NCBI GenBank assembly: GCA_037176705.1
Contig: CM073889.1
Coordinates: forward strand, 53,933,596 to 53,997,595
Reading direction: 5' to 3'
DNA from: Molossus alvarezi
Lineage: Eukaryota > Chordata > Mammalia > Chiroptera > Molossidae
DNA: 64,000 nt
Under the pieces are notes generated by a model. It ran no database searches. It was given only the letters and a program-made list of their open reading frames with translations, and was not told where the DNA came from. Position numbers and translations under genes: made by a program. Positions 52,138-64,000 of this stretch are shown one piece after another (the stretch's first letter is position 1; each line of letters begins with the position of its first letter).

Positions 52138-54072
52138 ATTCATTGGTTGCATGTTTAAACTTGGGAAATTGAGTACCTTTGCAAGGAAAGTGTGTAGATA
52201 CATGTTCTAGTAGGAAACTGATGGAATGATTGAATATTTCCATTTTGGGTCAGGAAATGCACAGATCTTGGCAACAGTCATGTGAAACACTTGAATATAG
52301 ACACTCTCCTCGTGGTGTGGAGAGATCCAGTCTTCTCCTGGAAAGAACAGCTAGGGCAGGGCACACTGATGTGTAGAATCAAAAGTTATCCCCTTTTGAG
52401 TTCTGTGTTGGTAATGGTTTCCAAGATTGCATAGTTTTCAACAACATTTCTAAAGGCGATACTTGGAATAAGTGTGGTTTCTTCTGTAGCTGTTTGTTTC
52501 GCCTAATTCTTAGTCAGAACAGTGAACCAACCTAGGGTCTAGAATGAAATAATGGAAATATTGATAACTACTGGTGTTACACATGTGCCATTCTTGAAAC
52601 AAAGCAACTGAACACATCTAAAGTGATGTAGTTTAAACATTTGATGTGTACATCCAAGGAGAAATACATGAATGTGAAGACACTGACAATACCATGAGTG
52701 TTTCACATTGCATTTCTCTGTGAGTTAGAGCAAGAGGAGGGTTCTGGAGAAAAGGCACTTGTACAGTTGACCTGGGTATCAATTTCAATTAGCTACCCAC
52801 AAATTATTCCCGGTTTGAGCGGCATAGTTTGAATTGGAGAGTTATCCAGTGTTGCATGTAAATGCAGCTGACTGCCTTCTTTCCTATACGACAAGAAAGT
52901 CAATTTGTACGAGAAGAAGAGGTAACATTTCAACATACTACTTTTCTTCCTTGGATATGAGTTGTTTGACTGGAAGAGTCTACAAAGCATCTCGATACCA
53001 AATACAGGCTGCGCTGCAGAAATGAAACATTTTGGTTAGAGCAGTGTTCAGGTCGTGGAAATCTATACCCTATTCAGTTCTACACACATTCTCTCCATGC
53101 GTTACCAAATGAATCAGAGCCATGCCATGGATCCACGATACATTTCACTGTTTGTGCCGATTTCCACATTAACATAAGGTGTAGATACCTGTTTTCTGCA
53201 GAGAATTGAATGTAAACCCTTGTCCTCAGTGTTTAATGCTGGAATTATCCCGTGGAAATGAATGATAACTCCCGAACTTATGCTTAAAATACCCTGTGAC
53301 AGATTCAACCTATTTCTTGATATCTGACAGAATCATATCCATTATAACAAGGATTCCAATAAGTTTCAGGCCTTTGAATAATGGTCAGGATACACATGTT
53401 TCAGGAGTATTTCCCAGAAGAACCTATGAAAATACAGTGGATAATCAAAGGTGTGCATCACTGGTGTTCTTTCTCTGCAGAATTATATAATTACATTCAG
53501 TTCAAGAGCAGCATGGAAACCTCAATATGGTGTAGTGGCAATTGGACTGTTCAGTGGCTCTCTGTCCTAAAAACAGTGTTCCCATTGACTAACTTCTTCA
53601 CATACTGTCTAAATATGGTGAAGAAGATTCCTGGGCTATACCCACTTCACAAAACTTGGAACCAACACTGGTGTTCTGTTCTGCAGTTTATGTGTTAGAA
53701 CAGTTGAAGAAAGTATTGATTCAAGGTAATGTGGCAAGCTAACGTTTGCCTATGCCCTTAGACATACTTCTCACCAGAGATCGTTTCTAGGAGCGTTTAT
53801 ACACACCAAACCGATTCCAAACGAACTGTGTTAGAACTCTGCAGTTCAGTTGAGGAAACTCACTTCCATGAAGCCTAGAGAGTGAGGCCTCTCCAACCAT
53901 AAGCTGTTTTGGTTAAGTACCTAAGAAATGTCTGTTTGTTAAGGTGTAATCACACGAAAACCTAGCAGTGCACGTTTCTTTCTCTTGTTCCCTACACACA
54001 ATTACAAGACTTGCTGGTGCAGTCTCAGATATCCTGAATTATGGGCAAAACTCTGTGAGAGCCAGGGGCAAC
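52138..54072 (+). repeat. Satellite unit 28 (long form, attccc subfamily)
   Basis: This 1,935-bp copy shares ctaaaggcgatac, aagtgtgg, ggaaatattg, gtaacatttc, cagtgtttaatgc, atcatatcc and a three-base-shorter aatggtcaggatac with unit 30. Private marks are gaacagctaggg at 52346 and accatgagtg near 52691. Its 3' part (cctgggc, aaaacttgga, ctgcagtttatgtg) is shared with unit 31. The box-like site is intact at 53811-53825. Confidence 0.95.
52351..53630 (+). repeat. First copy of a 1.3-kb segment repeated at +3,871 bp
   Basis: This segment lies in unit 28 and recurs at 56222-57501 in unit 30. Rare shared marks are ggaaatattg, gtaacatttc, cagtgtttaatgc, atcatatcc and the short aatggtcaggatac. I saw two differences, at 52697/56568 and 53544/57415. 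Confidence 0.85.
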
Positions 54073-55890
54073 ATTCATTGGTGGCATGTTTAAACTTGGG
54101 AAATTGAGTACCTTTGCAAGGAAAGTGTGTAGATACATGTTCTAGTAGGAAACTGATGGAATGATTGAATATTTTATTTTGGGTCAGGAAATGCACAGAT
54201 CTTGGCAAGAGTCATGTGAAACACTTGAATATAGACACTCTCCTCGTGGTGTGGAGAGATCCAGTCTTCTCCTGGAAAGAACAACTAGGACAGGGCACAC
54301 TGATGTGTAGAATCAAAAGTTATCCCCTTTTGTGTTCTGTGTTGGTAATGGTTTCCAAGATTGCACAGTTTTCTACAACATTTCTCAAGGCGATACTTGG
54401 AATAAGTATGGTTTCTTCTGTAGCAGTTTGTTTCGCCTAATTCTTAGTCAGAACAGTGAACCAACCTAGGGTCTAGAATGAAATAATGGAAAGATTGATA
54501 ACTACTGGTGTTACACATGTGCCATTCTTGAAACAAAGCAACTGAACACATCTAAAGTGATGTAGTTTAAACATTTGATGTGTACATCCAAGGAGAAATT
54601 CATGAATGTGAAGACACTGACAATACCATGGGTGTTTCACATTGCATTTCTCTGTGAGTTAGAGAACAAGAGGAGGGTTCTGGAGAAAAGGCACTTGTAC
54701 AGTTGACCTGGGTATCAATTTCAATTAGCTACCCACACATTATGCCCGGTTTGCGCGGCATAGTTTGCATTGGAGAGTAACCCAGTGTTGCATGTAAATG
54801 CAGCTGACTGCCTTCTTTCCTATACGACAAGAAAGTCAATTTGTAGGAGAAGAAGAGGTAACTTTTCAACATACTACTTTTCTTCCTTGGATATGAGTTG
54901 TTTGCCTGGAAGAGTCTACAAAGCATCTCAATACCAAATACAGGCTGCGCTGCAGAAATGAAACATTTTGGTTAGAGCAGTGTTCAGGTCGTGGAAATCT
55001 ATACCCTATTCAGTTCTACACACATTCTCTCCATGCGTTACCAAATGAATCAGAGTCATGCCATGGATCCACGATACATTTCACTGTTTGTGCCGATTTC
55101 CACATTAACATAAGGTGTAGATACCTGTTTTCTGCAGAGAATTGAATGTAAACCCTTGTCCTCAGTGTGAAATGCTGGAATTATCCCGTGGAAATGAATG
55201 ATAACTCTCGAACTTATGCGTAAAATACCCTGTGACAGATTCAACCTATTTCTTGATATCTGACAGAATCATCTCCATTATAACAAGGATTCAAAGAGTT
55301 TCAGGCCTTTGAATTATGGTCCTGGATTCACATGTTTCAAGAGTATTTCCCAGAAGAACCTATGAAAATACAGTGGATAATCAAAGGTGTGCATCACTGG
55401 TGTTCTTTCTCTGCCGAATTATATAATTACATTCAGTTCAAGAGCAGCATGGAAACCTCAATATGGTGTAGTGGCAATTGGACTGTTCAGTGGCTCTCTG
55501 TCCTAAAAACAGTGTTCCCATTGACTAACTTCTTCACATACTGTCTAAATATGGTGAAGAAGATTCTTGGGCTATACCCACTTCACAAAACATGGAACCA
55601 ACACTGGTGTTCTGTTCTGCAGATTATGTGTTAGAACAGTTGAGGAAAGTATTGATTCAAGGTAATGTGGCAACCTAACCTTTGCCTATGCCCTTAGACA
55701 TACTTCTCACAAGAGATAGTTTCTAGGAGCGTTTATACTCACCAAACCGATTCCAAACGAACAGTGTTAGAACTCTGCAGTTCAGTTGAGGAAACTCACT
55801 TCCATGAAGCCTAGAGAGTGAGGCCTCTCCAACCATAAGCTGTTTTGGTTAAGTACCTAAGAAATGTCTGTTTGTTAAGGTGTAATCACA
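53405..55890 (+). repeat. First copy of a 2.5-kb segment repeated at +5,807 bp
   Basis: This segment covers the 3' part of unit 28 and most of unit 29. It recurs at 59212-61697 with its many otherwise rare marks. I found only three substitutions by eye between the copies. The copies are three units apart. Confidence 0.85.
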
Positions 55891-56008
55891 CGAAAACCTA
55901 GCAGTGCACGTTTCTTTCTCTTGTTCCCTACACACAATTACAAGACTTGCTGGTGCAGTCTCAGGTATCCTGAATTATGGGCAAAACTCTGTGAGAGCCA
56001 GGGGCAAC
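54073..56008 (+). repeat. Satellite unit 29 (long form, gcgcgg subfamily)
   Basis: This 1,936-bp copy shares rare marks with unit 32: gaatattttattttg near 54167, gagaaattcatg near 54593, gttagagaacaagagg near 54657, gagagtaaccc near 54773, ttgtaggagaag near 54842, atctcaatacc, aactctcgaac, cctaacctttgcc and cacaagagatag near 55708. Acceptor CAG is changed to CCG near 55414. The box-like site is intact at 55747-55761. Its end has ggttgcatg-type neighbours. Confidence 0.95.
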
Positions 56009-57943
56009 ATTCATTGGTTGCATGTTTAAACTTGGGAAATTGAGTACCTTTGCAAGGAAAGTGTGTAGATACATGTTCTAGTAGGAAACTGATGGAATGA
56101 TTGAATATTTCCATTTTGGGTCAGGAAATGCACAGATCTTGGCAACAGTCATGTGAAACACTTGAATATACCCACTCTCCTCGTGGTGTGGAGAGATCCA
56201 GTCTTCTCCTGGAAAGAACAACTAGGGCAGGGCACACTGATGTGTAGAATCAAAAGTTATCCCCTTTTGAGTTCTGTGTTGGTAATGGTTTCCAAGATTG
56301 CATAGTTTTCAACAACATTTCTAAAGGCGATACTTGGAATAAGTGTGGTTTCTTCTGTAGCTGTTTGTTTCGCCTAATTCTTAGTCAGAACAGTGAACCA
56401 ACCTAGGGTCTAGAATGAAATAATGGAAATATTGATAACTACTGGTGTTACACATGTGCCATTCTTGAAACAAAGCAACTGAACACATCTAAAGTGATGT
56501 AGTTTAAACATTTGATGTGTACATCCAAGGAGAAATACATGAATGTGAAGACACTGACAATACCATGGGTGTTTCACATTGCATTTCTCTGTGAGTTAGA
56601 GCAAGAGGAGGGTTCTGGAGAAAAGGCACTTGTACAGTTGACCTGGGTATCAATTTCAATTAGCTACCCACAAATTATTCCCGGTTTGAGCGGCATAGTT
56701 TGAATTGGAGAGTTATCCAGTGTTGCATGTAAATGCAGCTGACTGCCTTCTTTCCTATACGACAAGAAAGTCAATTTGTACGAGAAGAAGAGGTAACATT
56801 TCAACATACTACTTTTCTTCCTTGGATATGAGTTGTTTGACTGGAAGAGTCTACAAAGCATCTCGATACCAAATACAGGCTGCGCTGCAGAAATGAAACA
56901 TTTTGGTTAGAGCAGTGTTCAGGTCGTGGAAATCTATACCCTATTCAGTTCTACACACATTCTCTCCATGCGTTACCAAATGAATCAGAGCCATGCCATG
57001 GATCCACGATACATTTCACTGTTTGTGCCGATTTCCACATTAACATAAGGTGTAGATACCTGTTTTCTGCAGAGAATTGAATGTAAACCCTTGTCCTCAG
57101 TGTTTAATGCTGGAATTATCCCGTGGAAATGAATGATAACTCCCGAACTTATGCTTAAAATACCCTGTGACAGATTCAACCTATTTCTTGATATCTGACA
57201 GAATCATATCCATTATAACAAGGATTCCAATAAGTTTCAGGCCTTTGAATAATGGTCAGGATACACATGTTTCAGGAGTATTTCCCAGAAGAACCTATGA
57301 AAATACAGTGGATAATCAAAGGTGTGCATCACTGGTGTTCTTTCTCTGCAGAATTATATAATTACATTCAGTTCAAGAGCAGCATGGAAACCTCAATATG
57401 GTGTAGTGGCAATTAGACTGTTCAGTGGCTCTCTGTCCTAAAAACAGTGTTCCCATTGACTAACTTCTTCACATACTGTCTAAATATGGTGAAGAAGATT
57501 CTTGGGCTATACCCACTTCACAAAACATGGAACCAACACTGGTGTTCTGTTCTGCAGATTATGTGTTAGAACAGTTGAGGAAAGTATTGATTCAAGGTAA
57601 TGTGGCAACCTAACGTTTGCCTATGCCCTTAGACATACTTCTCACCAGAGATCGTTTCTAGGAGCGTTTATACACACCAAACCGATTCCAAACGAACTGT
57701 GTTAGAACTCTGCAGTTCAGTTGAGGAAACTCACTTCCATGAAGCCTAGAGAGTGAGGTCTCTCCAACCATAAGCTGTTTTGGTTAAGTACCTAAGAAAT
57801 GTCTGTTTGTTAAGGTGTAATCACACGGAAACCTAGCAGTGCACGTTTCTTTCTCTTGTTCCCTACACACAATTACAAGACTTGCTGGTGCAGTCTCAGA
57901 TATCCTGAATTATGGGCAAAACTCTGTGAGAGCCAGGGGCAAC
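56009..57943 (+). repeat. Satellite unit 30 (long form, attccc subfamily)
   Basis: This 1,935-bp copy follows unit 28 at an offset of 3,871 bp from about 56222 to 57501, but has tatacccac and ccatgggtg. The private aattagactg at 57411 puts a TAG into the ~100-codon open frame. A private gaggtctctcc lies near 57756. The box-like site is intact at 57682-57696. Confidence 0.95.
56222..57501 (+). repeat. Second copy of the 1.3-kb segment (offset 3,871 bp)
   Basis: This is the counterpart of 52351-53630. It is bounded by the change at 56221 (adenine here, guanine in unit 28) and by cttgggc versus cctgggc near 57502. It is interleaved with the 5,807-bp-offset segment pair. Confidence 0.85.
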
Positions 57944-59879
57944 ATTCATTGGTGGCATGTTTAAACTTGGGAAATTGAGTACCTTTGCAAGGAAAGTGTG
58001 TAGATACATGTTCTAGTAGGAAACTGATGGAATGATTGAATATTTCCATTTTGGGTCAGGAAATGCACAGATCTTGGCAACAGTCATGTGAAACACTTGA
58101 ATATACACACTCTCCTCGTGGTGTGGAGAGATCCAGTCTTCTCCTGGAAAGAACAACTAGGACAGGGCACACTGATGTGTAGAATCAAAAGTTATCCCCT
58201 TTTGTGTTCTGTGTTGGTAATGGTTTCCAAGATTGCATAGTTTTCAACAACATTTCTCAAGGCGATACTTGGAATAAGTATGGTTTCTTCTGTAGCTGTT
58301 TGTTTCGCCTAATTCTTAGTCAGAACAGTGAACCAACCTAGGGTCTAGAATGAAATAATGGAAAGATTGATAACTACTGGTGTTACACATGTGCCATTCT
58401 TGAAACAAAGCAACTGAACACATCTAAAGTGATGTAGTGTAAACATTTGATGTGTACATCCAAGGAGAAATACATGAATGTGAAGACACTGACAATACCA
58501 TGGGTGTTTCACATTGCATTTCTCTGTGAGTTAGAGCAAGAGGAGGGTTCTGGAGAAAAGGCACTTGTACAGTTGACCTGGGTATCAATTTCAATTAGCT
58601 ACCCACAAATTATTCCCGGTTTGAGCGGCATAGTTTGAATTGGAGAGTTATCCAGTGTTGCATGTAAATGCAGCTGACTGCCTTCTTTCCTATACGACAA
58701 GAAAGTCAATTTGTACGAGAAGAAGAGGTAACTTTTCAACATACTACTTTTCTTCCTTGGATATGAGTTGTTTGACTGGAAGAGTCTACAAAGCATCTCG
58801 ATACCAAATACAGGCTGCGCTGCAGAAATGAAACATTTTGGTTAGAGCAGTGTTCAGGTCGTGGAAATCTATACCCTATTCAGTTCTACACACATTCTCT
58901 CCATGCGTTACCAAATGAATCAGAGTCATGCCATGGATCCACGATACATTTCACTGTTTGTGCCGATTTCCACATTAACATAAGGTGTAGATACCTGTTT
59001 TCTGCAGAGAAATGAATGTAAACCCTTGTCCTCAGTGTGAAATGCTGGAATTATCCCGTGGAAATGAATGATAACTCCCGAACTTATGCTTAAAATACCC
59101 TGTGACAGATTCAACCTATTTCTTGATATCTGTCAGAATCATCTCCATTATAACAAGGATTCCAAAGAGTTTCAGGCCTTTGAATAATGGTCCTGGATTC
59201 ACATGTTTCAAGAGTATTTCCCAGAAGAACCTATGAAAATACAGTGGATAATCAAAGGTGTGCATCACTGGTGTTCTTTCTCTGCAGAATTATATAATTA
59301 CATTCAGTTCAAGAGCAGCATGGAAACCTCAATATGGTGTAGTGGCAATTGGACTGTTCAGTGGCTCTCTGTCCTAAAAACAGTGTTCCCATTGACTAAC
59401 TTCTTCACATACTGTCTAAATATGGTGAAGAAGATTCCTGGGCTATACCCACTTCACAAAACTTGGAACCAACACTGGTGTTCTGTTCTGCAGTTTATGT
59501 GTTAGAACAGTTGAAGAAAGTATTGATTCAAGGTAATGTGGCAAGCTAACGTTTGCCTATGCCCTTAGACATACTTCTCACCAGAGATCGTTTCTAGGAG
59601 CGTTTATACACACCAAACCGATTCCAAACGAACTGTGTTAGAACTCTGCAGTTCAGTTGAGGAAACTCACTTCCATGAAGCCTAGAGAGTGAGGCCTCTC
59701 CAACCATAAGCTGTTTTGGTTAAGTACCTAAGAAATGTCTGTTTGTTAAGGTGTAATCACACGAAAACCTAGCAGTGCACGTTTCTTTCTCTTGTTCCCT
59801 ACACACAATTACAAGACTTGCTGGTGCAGTCTCAGATATCCTGAATTATGGGCAAAACTCTGTGAGAGCCAGGGGCAAC
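57944..59879 (+). repeat. Satellite unit 31 (long form, attccc subfamily)
   Basis: This 1,936-bp copy has attcccgg with gagcaagagg, and gagaaatgaatg near 59007 (otherwise a unit 1/5/7 mark). A private gtagtgtaaac near 58435 destroys the second GTTTAAAC site. From 59212 its 3' part matches unit 28 at an offset of 5,807 bp. The box-like site is intact at 59618-59632. Confidence 0.95.
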
Positions 59880-61697
59880 ATTCATTGGTGGCATGTTTAA
59901 ACTTGGGAAATTGAGTACCTTTGCAAGGAAAGTGTGTAGATACATGTTCTAGTAGGAAACTGATGGAATGATTGAATATTTTATTTTGGGTCAGGAAATG
60001 CACAGATCTTGGCAAGAGTCATGTGAAACACTTGAATATAGACACTCTCCTCGTGGTGTGGAGAGATCCAGTCTTCTCCTGGAAAGAACAACTAGGACAG
60101 GGCACACTGATGTGTAGAATCAAAAGTTATCCCCTTTTGTGTTCTGTGTTGGTAATGGTTTCCAAGATTGCACAGTTTTCTACAACATTTCTCAAGGCGA
60201 TACTTGGAATAAGTATGGTTTCTTCTGTAGCAGTTTGTTTCGCCTAATTCTTAGTCAGAACAGTGAACCAACCTAGGGTCTAGAATGAAATAATGGAAAG
60301 ATTGATAACTACTGGTGTTACACATGTGCCATTCTTGAAACAAAGCAACTGAACACATCTAAAGTGATGTAGTTTAAACATTTGATGTGTACATCCAAGG
60401 AGAAATTCATGAATGTGAAGACACTGACAATACCATGGGTGTTTCACATTGCATTTCTCTGTGAGTTAGAGAACAAGAGGAGGGTTCTGGAGAAAAGGCA
60501 CTTGTACAGTTGACCGGGGTATCAATTTCAATTAGCTACCCACACATTATGCCCGGTTTGCGCGGCATAGTTTGCATTGGAGAGTAACCCAGTGTTGCAT
60601 GTAAATGCAGCTGACTGCCTTCTTTCCTATACGACAAGAAAGTCAATTTGTAGGAGAAGAAGAGGTAACTTTTCAACATACTACTTTTCTTCCTTGGATA
60701 TGAGTTGTTTGCCTGGAAGAGTCTACAAAGCATCTCAATACCAAATACAGGCTGCGCTGCAGAAATGAAACATTTTGGTTAGAGCAGTGTTCAGGTCGTG
60801 GAAATCTATACCCTATTCAGTTCTACACACATTCTCTCCATGCGTTACCAAATGAATCAGAGTCATGCCATGGATCCACGATACATTTCACTGTTTGTGC
60901 CGATTTCCACATTAACATAAGGTGTAGATACCTGTTTTCTGCAGAGAATTGAATGTAAACCCTTGTCCTCAGTGTGAAATGCTGGAATTATCCCGTGGAA
61001 ATGAATGATAACTCTCGAACTTATGCGTAAAATACCCTGTGACAGATTCAACCTATTTCTTGATATCTGACAGAATCATCTCCATTATAACAAGGATTCA
61101 AAGAGTTTCAGGCCTTTGAATTATGGTCCTGGATTCACATGTTTCAAGAGTATTTCCCAGAATAACCTATGAAAATACAGTGGATAATCAAAGGTGTGCA
61201 TCACTGGTGTTCTTTCTCTGCCGAATTATATAATTACATTCAGTTCAAGAGCAGCATGGAAACCTCAATATGGTGTAGTGGCAATTGGACTGTTCAGTGG
61301 CTCTCTGTCCTAAAAACAGTGTTCCCATTGACTAACTTCTTCACATACTGTCTAAATATGGTGAAGAAGATTCTTGGGCTATACCCACTTCACAAAACAT
61401 GGAACCAACACTGGTGTTCTGTTCTGCAGATTATGTGTTAGAACAGTTGAGGAAAGTATTGATTCAAGGTAATGTGGCAACCTAACCTTTGCCTATGCCC
61501 TTAGACATACTTCTCACAAGAGATAGTTTCTAGGAGCGTTTATACTCACCAAACCGATTCCAAACGAACTGTGTTAGAACTCTGCAGTTCAGTTGAGGAA
61601 ACTCACTTCCATGAAGCCTAGAGAGTGAGGCCTCTCCAACCATAAGCTGTTTTGGTTAAGTACCTAAGAAATGTCTGTTTGTTAAGGTGTAATCACA
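59212..61697 (+). repeat. Second copy of the 2.5-kb segment (offset 5,807 bp)
   Basis: This is the counterpart of 53405-55890, with differences at 60516, 61163 and 61570. Homology starts just after position 59211, where the copies differ, and ends at a one-base insertion near 61698. It spans the end of unit 31 and most of unit 32. Confidence 0.85.
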
Positions 61698-61816
61698 CGA
61701 AAAACCTAGCATTGCACGTTTCTTTCTCTTGTTCCCTACACACAATTACAAGACTTGCTGGTGCAGTCTCAGATATCCTGAATTATGGGCAAACCTCTGT
61801 GAGAGCCAGGGGCAAC
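59880..61816 (+). repeat. Satellite unit 32 (long form, gcgcgg subfamily)
   Basis: This 1,937-bp copy repeats unit 29 at an offset of 5,807 bp, including all its rare marks. I found differences only at 60516, 61163 (a stop in agaataacc) and 61570, up to about 61697. There cacacgaaaaacc has an extra adenine and cattgcacg is private. It ends with gggcaaacctctg, shared with unit 33. The box-like site is intact at 61554-61568. Confidence 0.95.
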
Positions 61817-63752
61817 ATTCATTGGTGGCATGTTTAAACTTGGGAAATTGAGTACCTTTGCAAGGAAAGTGTGTAGATACATGTTCTAGTAGGAAACTGA
61901 TGGAATGATTGAATATTTGCATTTTAGGTCAGGAAATGCACAGATCTTGGCAAGAGTCATGTGAAACACTTGAATATAGACACTCTCCTCGTGGTGTGGA
62001 GAGATCCAGTCTTCTCCTGGAAAGAACAACTAGGACAGGGCACACTGATGTGTAGAATCAAAAGTTATCCCCTTTTGTGTTCTGTGTTGGTAATGGTTTC
62101 CAAGATTGCACAGTTTTCTACAACATTTCTCAAGGCGATACTTGGAATAAGTATGGTTTCTACTGTAGCAGTTTGTTTCGCCTAATTCTTAGTCAGAACA
62201 GTGAACCAACCTAGGGTCTAGAATGAAATAAAGGAAAGATTGATAACTACTGGTGTTACACATGTGCCATTCTTGAAACAAAGCAACTGAACACATCTAA
62301 AGTGATGTAGTTTAAACATTTGATGTGTACATCCAAGGAGAAATACATGAATGTGAAGACACTGACAATACCATGGGTGTTTCACATTGCATTTCTCTGT
62401 GAGTTAGAACAAGAGGAGGGTTCTGGAGAAAAGGCACTTGTACAGTTGACCTGGGTATCAATTTCAATTAGCTACCCACACATTATGCCCGGTTTGCGCG
62501 GCATAGTTTGCATTGGAGAGTTATCCAGTGTTGCATGTAAATGCAGCTGACTGCCTTCTTTCCTATACGACAAGAAAGTCAATTTGTACGAGAAGAAGAG
62601 GTAACTTTTCAACATACTACTTTTCTTCCTTGGATATGAGTTGTGTGCCTGGAAGAGTCTACAAAGCATCTCGATACCAAATACAGGCTGCGCTGCAGAA
62701 ATGAAACATTTTGGTTAGAGCAGTGTTCAGGTCGTGGAAATCTATACCCTATTCAGTTCTACACACATTCTCTCCATGCGTTACCAAATGAATCAGAGTC
62801 ATGCCATGGATCCACGATTCATTTCACTGCTTGTGCCGATTTCCACATTAACATAAGGTGTAGATACCTGTTTTCTGCAGAGAATTGAATGTAAACCCTT
62901 GTCCTCAGTGTGAAATGCTGGAATAAGCCCGTGGAAATGAACGATAACTTCCGAACTTATGCGTAAATTATCCTGTGACAAATTCAACCTATTTCTTGAT
63001 GTCTGACAGAATCATCTCCATTATAACAAGGATTCCAAAGAGTTTCAGGCCTTTGAATAATGGTCCTGGATACACATGTTTCAAGAGTATTTCCCAGAAG
63101 AACCTATGAAAATACAGTGGATAATCAAAGGTGTGCATCACTGGTGTTCTTTCTCTGCAGAATTATATAATTACATTCAGTTCAAGAGCAGCATGGAAAC
63201 CTCAATATGGTGTAGTGGCAATTGGACTGTTCAGTGGCTCTCTGTCCTAAAAACAGTGTTCCCATTGACTAACTTCTTCACATAGAGTCTAAATATGGTG
63301 AAGAAGATTCTTGGGCTATACCCACTTCACAAAACATGGAACCAACACTGGTGTTCTGTTCTGCAGATTATGTGTTAGAACAGTTGAAGAAAGTATTGAT
63401 TCAAGGTAATGTGGCAAGCTAACGTTTGCCTACGCCCTTAGACATACTTCTCACCAGAGATCGTTTCTAGGAGGGTTTATACACACCAAACCGATTCCAA
63501 ATGAACTGTGTTAGAACTCTGCAGTTCAGTTGAGGAAACTCACTTCCATGAAGCCTAGAGAGTGAGGCCTCTCCAACCATAAGCTGTTTTGGTTAAGTAC
63601 CTAAGAAATCTCTGTTTGTTAAGGTGTAATCACACGAAAACCTAGCAGTGCACGTTTCTTTCTCTTGTTCCCTACACACAATTACAAGACTTGCTGGTGC
63701 AGTCTCAGATATCCTGAATTATGGGCAAACCTCTGTGAGAGCCAGGGGCAAC
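61817..63752 (+). repeat. Satellite unit 33 (divergent long form)
   Basis: This 1,936-bp copy is among the more diverged: gcattttaggtc near 61919, ttctactg near 62159, gaaataaagg near 62225, gttgtgtgcc near 62640, cgattcatttcactgcttg near 62816, gaacgataacttcc near 62939, gcgtaaattatcc, tgatgtctg, cacatagagtc near 63282 (a stop in the ~100-codon frame), ctacgccc, gagggttt and gaaatctctg. The box-like site has become ccaaatgaac, a CpG-to-TpG type loss. Confidence 0.95.
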
Positions 63753-64000
63753 ATTCATTGGTGGCATGTTTAAACTTGGGAAATTGAGTACCTTTGCAAG
63801 GAAAGTGTGTAGATACATGTTCTAGTAGGAAACTGATGGAATGATTGAATATTTCCATTTTGGGTCAGGAAATGCACAGATCTTGGCAAGAGTCATGTGA
63901 ATCACTTGAATATAGACACTCTCCTCGTGGTGTGGAGAGATCCAGTCTTCTCCTGGAAAGAACAACTAGGACAGGGCACACTGATGTGTAGAATCAAAAG
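63753..64000 (+). repeat. Satellite unit 34, cut by the window edge
   Basis: Only the first 248 bp are present. They follow the usual attcattggtggc start, tataga variant and ggacagggc, with a private gtgaatcacttg at 63897. The array runs on past the window. Confidence 0.95.

Larger units (their letters stand above)
1..64000 (+). repeat. Tandem satellite (macrosatellite) array, ~1.93-kb unit, 33 full copies plus a partial one
   Basis: The same ~1.93-kb sequence recurs in one orientation from the first base to the last. I located the motif tcatgtgaaacacttg in each unit (tcatgagaaac in unit 6) and obtained spacings of 1,920 to 1,938 bp, mean about 1,932. Units 1 and 2 differ at roughly 25 sites by eye, about 1.3%. 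There is no inserted transposon, no inversion and no unique DNA at either edge. GC is near 40% and CpG is about 0.3 of expectation in unit 1, which suggests a methylated vertebrate genome. I do not recognise the repeat as a named family. No stretch of the window holds a supportable gene. Confidence 0.97.

Noticed and set aside
54165..54185. AATAAA on the minus strand in units 29 and 32, and a plus-strand AATAAA near 62227 in unit 33.
   Set aside because: These are single-change variants in three units with no accompanying gene or GT-rich element, most likely chance.
1..64000. CRISPR array.
   Set aside because: The repeat unit is about 1.93 kb with no short repeat/spacer alternation and no cas-like genes.
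1..64000. Ribosomal DNA or histone-type tandem gene cluster.
   Set aside because: There is no rRNA-like conserved core, no tRNA fold and no coding frame. GC is low and CpG is depleted.
1..64000. Tandem endogenous retrovirus or LINE fragments.
   Set aside because: I saw no primer-binding site, polypurine tract, terminal repeat, reverse-transcriptase motif or poly(A) tail. A remote transposon origin of part of the unit cannot be excluded without a database search.

Overview
The window is one uninterrupted head-to-tail satellite (macrosatellite) array. I count 33 complete repeat units of 1,920-1,937 bp plus 248 bp of a 34th. All are on the same strand, with no inversion, no inserted transposon, no spacer and no flanking unique DNA, so the array extends beyond both edges. 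I take each unit to start at the motif attcattgg (attgattgg in units 1, 5 and 8). The phase is arbitrary. I see no protein-coding gene, rRNA, tRNA, CRISPR array or bacterial regulatory element. The longest open frames are about 100 codons and are simply repeated with the satellite.

The composition points to a vertebrate nuclear genome. GC is about 40% by eye. CpG is strongly depleted: I count about 24 CpGs in unit 1, where base composition predicts about 77. Many differences between units are CpG to TpG or CpA changes. I cannot name the species and do not recognise the repeat as a named family. A centromeric, pericentromeric, subtelomeric or sex-chromosome location would all fit.

Layout: units 1-8 (1-15391) are mostly a short form of about 1,921 bp, mixed with long-form units in a partly three-unit order. 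Units 9-14 (15392-26990) are long form and related to each other, again with three-unit periodicity. Near 26.65 kb, inside unit 14, the array switches to another subfamily that fills units 15-18. Units 19-20 are a divergent tandem pair. Units 21-22 carry a segment also found in units 16-17. Units 23-27 hold a nearly perfect 3,870-bp two-unit duplication. Units 28-32 interleave two duplicated segments with offsets of 3,871 and 5,807 bp. Unit 33 is divergent.

The array is therefore a mosaic with higher-order periods of one, two, three and five units, as expected from unequal exchange and gene conversion. Each unit also has internal structure: several CTGCAG-anchored similar segments, a 12-bp A/T palindrome, a splice-acceptor/donor pair around a 245-bp interval, and a minus-strand sequence resembling a CENP-B box with one extra base. 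The CpG of that last motif is kept in 18 units and lost in 15.
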